From an uncultured Sanguibacteroides sp. (lineage in GTDB: Bacteria; Bacteroidota; Bacteroidia; Bacteroidales; Marinifilaceae): DNA of 6,927 nucleotides. Positions 5,294 through 6,927 of the stretch are shown here, piece after piece. Every line of letters begins with the position of its first letter. Within the stretch, counting starts at the first letter, position 1. The stretch spans positions 1 through 6,927 of the forward strand of contig NZ_UQRQ01000047.1 in NCBI RefSeq assembly GCF_900543425.1. Direction: 5' to 3'. The notes beneath the pieces are model-generated. The model was given only the letters and a program-made list of their open reading frames with translations, did no database searches and was not told where the DNA came from. Made by a program: the position numbers and the translations under genes.

Positions 5294-6043
5294 TTACCGC
5301 TTTTTCCAGTAACTAACAGCAAAACAATGCGTTTTATCCAAACTTTCATTTCTCACCTGGTGATACACTTTTACACGATTTTCTTCCTCCTCAACATGAC
5401 ATCCGGCACACACAACACTATCCGGCAACACTTCATGTTCGTAAATAATTTCCAACTCCGTGATCTCGTGGTCCTTCAAGAACTCGTAAGACAAAGAATT
5501 AGTAACCCAGCGCACATACGTGGCTTGAGTGACGTGCTTGTTGAAATCGATATTATCGTATGTTGCCGTGAAACGACGGGTGCTTTCGAAGTCTATCGGC
5601 ATTTTTTTCGTATCCAATTCGAAAGGAATTTCCCGAATACCATCCACGCAGAAAGCGGCGGTCTCCGTCACGCAAGCCGGTAAACGCACGGGACGGCGAC
5701 GATTTACATCTATCACCATCCACTCTGAAGTAGCCCGCAATAAAACCTCTTCTCCTGCCACCACTCTAAAATCACGAATCGCGAATAAACGATCAATACC
5801 CGACGGCCATGTTTCCAATGTCACATTCTCCCCCTGTTCAGGCATCCGGGTAATCAAAATATGCAACTTATGCAGCATCCATGTCAATCCTTGCTCGTTC
5901 AACGTGGGCACGTCTATTTTCAGCGCATAAGTCTGCACGTTCGCCACGTCATTAAACAGATCGCACAAGGACTTCATGATCAACCGTCCTTCCAAATCCG
6001 TATAATGCCCCCGAATATCTATCTCTTCCGAATATTTTACCAT
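5294..6043 (-). CDS. Acyl-ACP thioesterase
   Basis: This enzyme hydrolyses acyl-acyl carrier protein to free fatty acid and ACP, ending chain elongation. The 249-residue length and two-hotdog layout match the bacterial relatives of plant FatA/FatB (acyl-ACP thioesterase family). The N-terminal hotdog (about 1-130) includes TWMLHKLHILITRMPEQGE and the strand LETWPSGIDRLFAIRDF. The C-terminal hotdog (about 155-249) carries the active-site-like segment IDFNKHVTQATYVRW, with D166, N168 and H170 in the D-x-N-x-H pattern of plant enzymes. It has no signal peptide and is expected to be cytoplasmic. The ATG at 6043 gives the expected N-terminus MVKYSEEIDIRGHYTDLEGR. It follows murB with a 134-base spacer that lacks a TAnnTTTG box, so it is probably read from upstream. 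Chain-length preference cannot be told from sequence. No clear terminator follows it. Confidence 0.9.
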   Translation of the reverse strand: MVKYSEEIDIRGHYTDLEGRLIMKSLCDLFNDVANVQTYALKIDVPTLNEQGLTWMLHKLHILITRMPEQGENVTLETWPSGIDRLFAIRDFRVVAGEEVLLRATSEWMVIDVNRRRPVRLPACVTETAAFCVDGIREIPFELDTKKMPIDFESTRRFTATYDNIDFNKHVTQATYVRWVTNSLSYEFLKDHEITELEIIYEHEVLPDSVVCAGCHVEEEENRVKVYHQVRNESLDKTHCFAVSYWKKR

Positions 6044-6072
6044 CCCGTTCTAATTTTAGATCCTATCGTTTG

Positions 6073-6168
6073 AGCGATTTAATGATTTGCGATTACGTGA
6101 TTTCCACCCACAACCTCACCCCCCTTTTTAATCTCCTAATCATTGAATCGTCAATCACAGAATTTTTA
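6073..6168. repeat. Degenerate 7-base repeats in opposed arms (murB-thioesterase spacer)
   Basis: Minus-strand 7-mers AATCGCT, ATCATTA, ATCGCAA and ATCACGT lie at 6073-6101. Plus-strand units ATCATTGA, ATCGTCA, ATCACAGA and ATTTTTA lie at 6139-6168. The segments 6081-6102 and 6138-6159 are imperfect inverted copies (15 of 22 positions pair, in three TGATT/CGATT/TGATT blocks) around a 35-base loop with a run of six C. The units resemble those at 145-234, suggesting one repeat family. Confidence 0.45.
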
Positions 6169-6177
6169 ATATCACTT

Positions 6178-6927
6178 TTATATCACGTTTACTTCCGGTT
6201 CTAACCATACTCCAAACTGAAGGAACACGGATTTCTTTATCTCGTTAGCCAAATGTGCAATTTCTATACCAGTTGCCCCACCCATGTTCACTAATACTAA
6301 CGCCTGTTTTTCATGTACCCCGGCATGACCGACAACTTTTCCCTTCCATCCTGCGGCCTCGATTAACCACCCGGCAGCCAGTTTCACATGGTCATCATCC
6401 ACGGGATAAACCGGCAGTGCAGGATATTTTTCCTGCAAAGTATCTGCAATAACACGTTCAACCATCGGGTTTTTAAAAAAACTCCCGGCATTAGGCAATA
6501 CCTTCACGTCCGGCAATTTCGCTTCCCGTATACGAATAATGGCTTGGCGTATCACTTTTAACGAAGGTTCACCCAAACGGATTACTTCATCCTTCACGCT
6601 CCCGTAATGCAACTTGAACTCGGGATGTTTCGTCAAACGAAAAGTAACATACGTTACCAGAAAGCGATTCTTCCACTCATGTTTGAAAATAGAATCCCGG
6701 TAACCGAAACGACACGTTGCCGCATCAATCGTCACCTTTTCTCCTTTCACGATATCCACGGCTTCCACCCGGTCAATACATTCCCCCGCTTCCGTCCCGT
6801 AAGCCCCGATATTCTGCACCGGAGTAGCCCCGACATGCCCGGGGATCAGTGAAAGATTCTCCACCCCTCCATACCCGTGTTCGACAGCCCACGCCACGAA
6901 ATCATCCCACACGACACCACTTCCTAC
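6178..6927 (-). CDS. murB: UDP-N-acetylenolpyruvoylglucosamine reductase (MurB), N-terminus outside window
   Basis: MurB uses FAD and NADPH to reduce enolpyruvyl-UDP-GlcNAc to UDP-MurNAc, the second committed step of peptidoglycan precursor synthesis in the cytoplasm. The visible 249 residues cover the end of the FAD domain and the whole substrate domain of an E. coli-like (type I) MurB. Seen in order are VGSGVVWDDF at the edge, ENLSLIPGHVGATPVQNIGAYG, FGYRDSIFKHE with the substrate-region Arg, LHYGSV matching the Tyr loop, NAGSFFKNP with the proton-donor Ser (equivalent to E. coli Ser229), and the ending LEPEVNVI with the catalytic Glu (equivalent to Glu325). The frame is open through the right edge. 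The GTG at 6910-6912 is an internal Val in conserved sequence, not the start. The protein stops almost directly after LEPE, about a dozen residues shorter at the C-terminus than the E. coli enzyme. Confidence 0.96.
   Translation of the reverse strand, partial: VGSGVVWDDFVAWAVEHGYGGVENLSLIPGHVGATPVQNIGAYGTEAGECIDRVEAVDIVKGEKVTIDAATCRFGYRDSIFKHEWKNRFLVTYVTFRLTKHPEFKLHYGSVKDEVIRLGEPSLKVIRQAIIRIREAKLPDVKVLPNAGSFFKNPMVERVIADTLQEKYPALPVYPVDDDHVKLAAGWLIEAAGWKGKVVGHAGVHEKQALVLVNMGGATGIEIAHLANEIKKSVFLQFGVWLEPEVNVI

Noticed and set aside
6910..6912. GTG as the start of murB
   Set aside because: The residues before it (VGSGV) continue conserved MurB sequence to the window edge, so the gene is cut by the window and the GTG is an internal Val codon.

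Overview
The window looks like ordinary chromosome of a member of the Bacteroidota, probably a Bacteroidales species. Four lines of evidence point there. Genes lack clear Shine-Dalgarno sites. Several intergenic regions carry the Bacteroidota promoter pattern TTTG, about 19-21 bases, then TAnnTTTG. There is a small PUR-alpha-like (DUF3276) gene typical of the phylum. The tRNA gene does not encode its CCA end. The genus cannot be fixed from the sequence. No mobile element, CRISPR array or phage gene was seen.

Layout: almost everything is on the minus strand, so it reads from right to left. At the right edge is murB (peptidoglycan precursor synthesis), whose N-terminus lies outside the window, followed by an acyl-ACP thioesterase gene. 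Next is a compact tRNA-Leu(GAG) gene with its own promoter and an intrinsic terminator immediately behind it. A strong promoter then drives a sugar- or aminoglycoside-kinase-like gene through a leader of about 150 bases that contains a possible 31-codon ORF. pyrE follows, with a promoter-like -7 box inside the last codons of the kinase gene, then an SRPBCC-domain gene 9 bases downstream. This block ends at a bidirectional terminator shared with the single plus-strand gene, the DUF3276 gene. That gene is divergent from trpS across 307 AT-rich bases. trpS and ruvA form a probable two-gene unit. Left of ruvA are about 440 bases without a convincing gene, ending in a minus-strand promoter that fires out of the window.

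The genes are housekeeping: tRNA charging (trpS), Holliday junction handling (ruvA), pyrimidine synthesis (pyrE), cell wall precursors (murB), fatty acid release (thioesterase) and a leucine tRNA. They do not form one pathway. I found no convincing new multi-gene system. The least explained items are the leader ORF ahead of the kinase, a degenerate 7-base intergenic repeat that appears in two separate spacers, and a GC-richer structured stretch downstream of ruvA.
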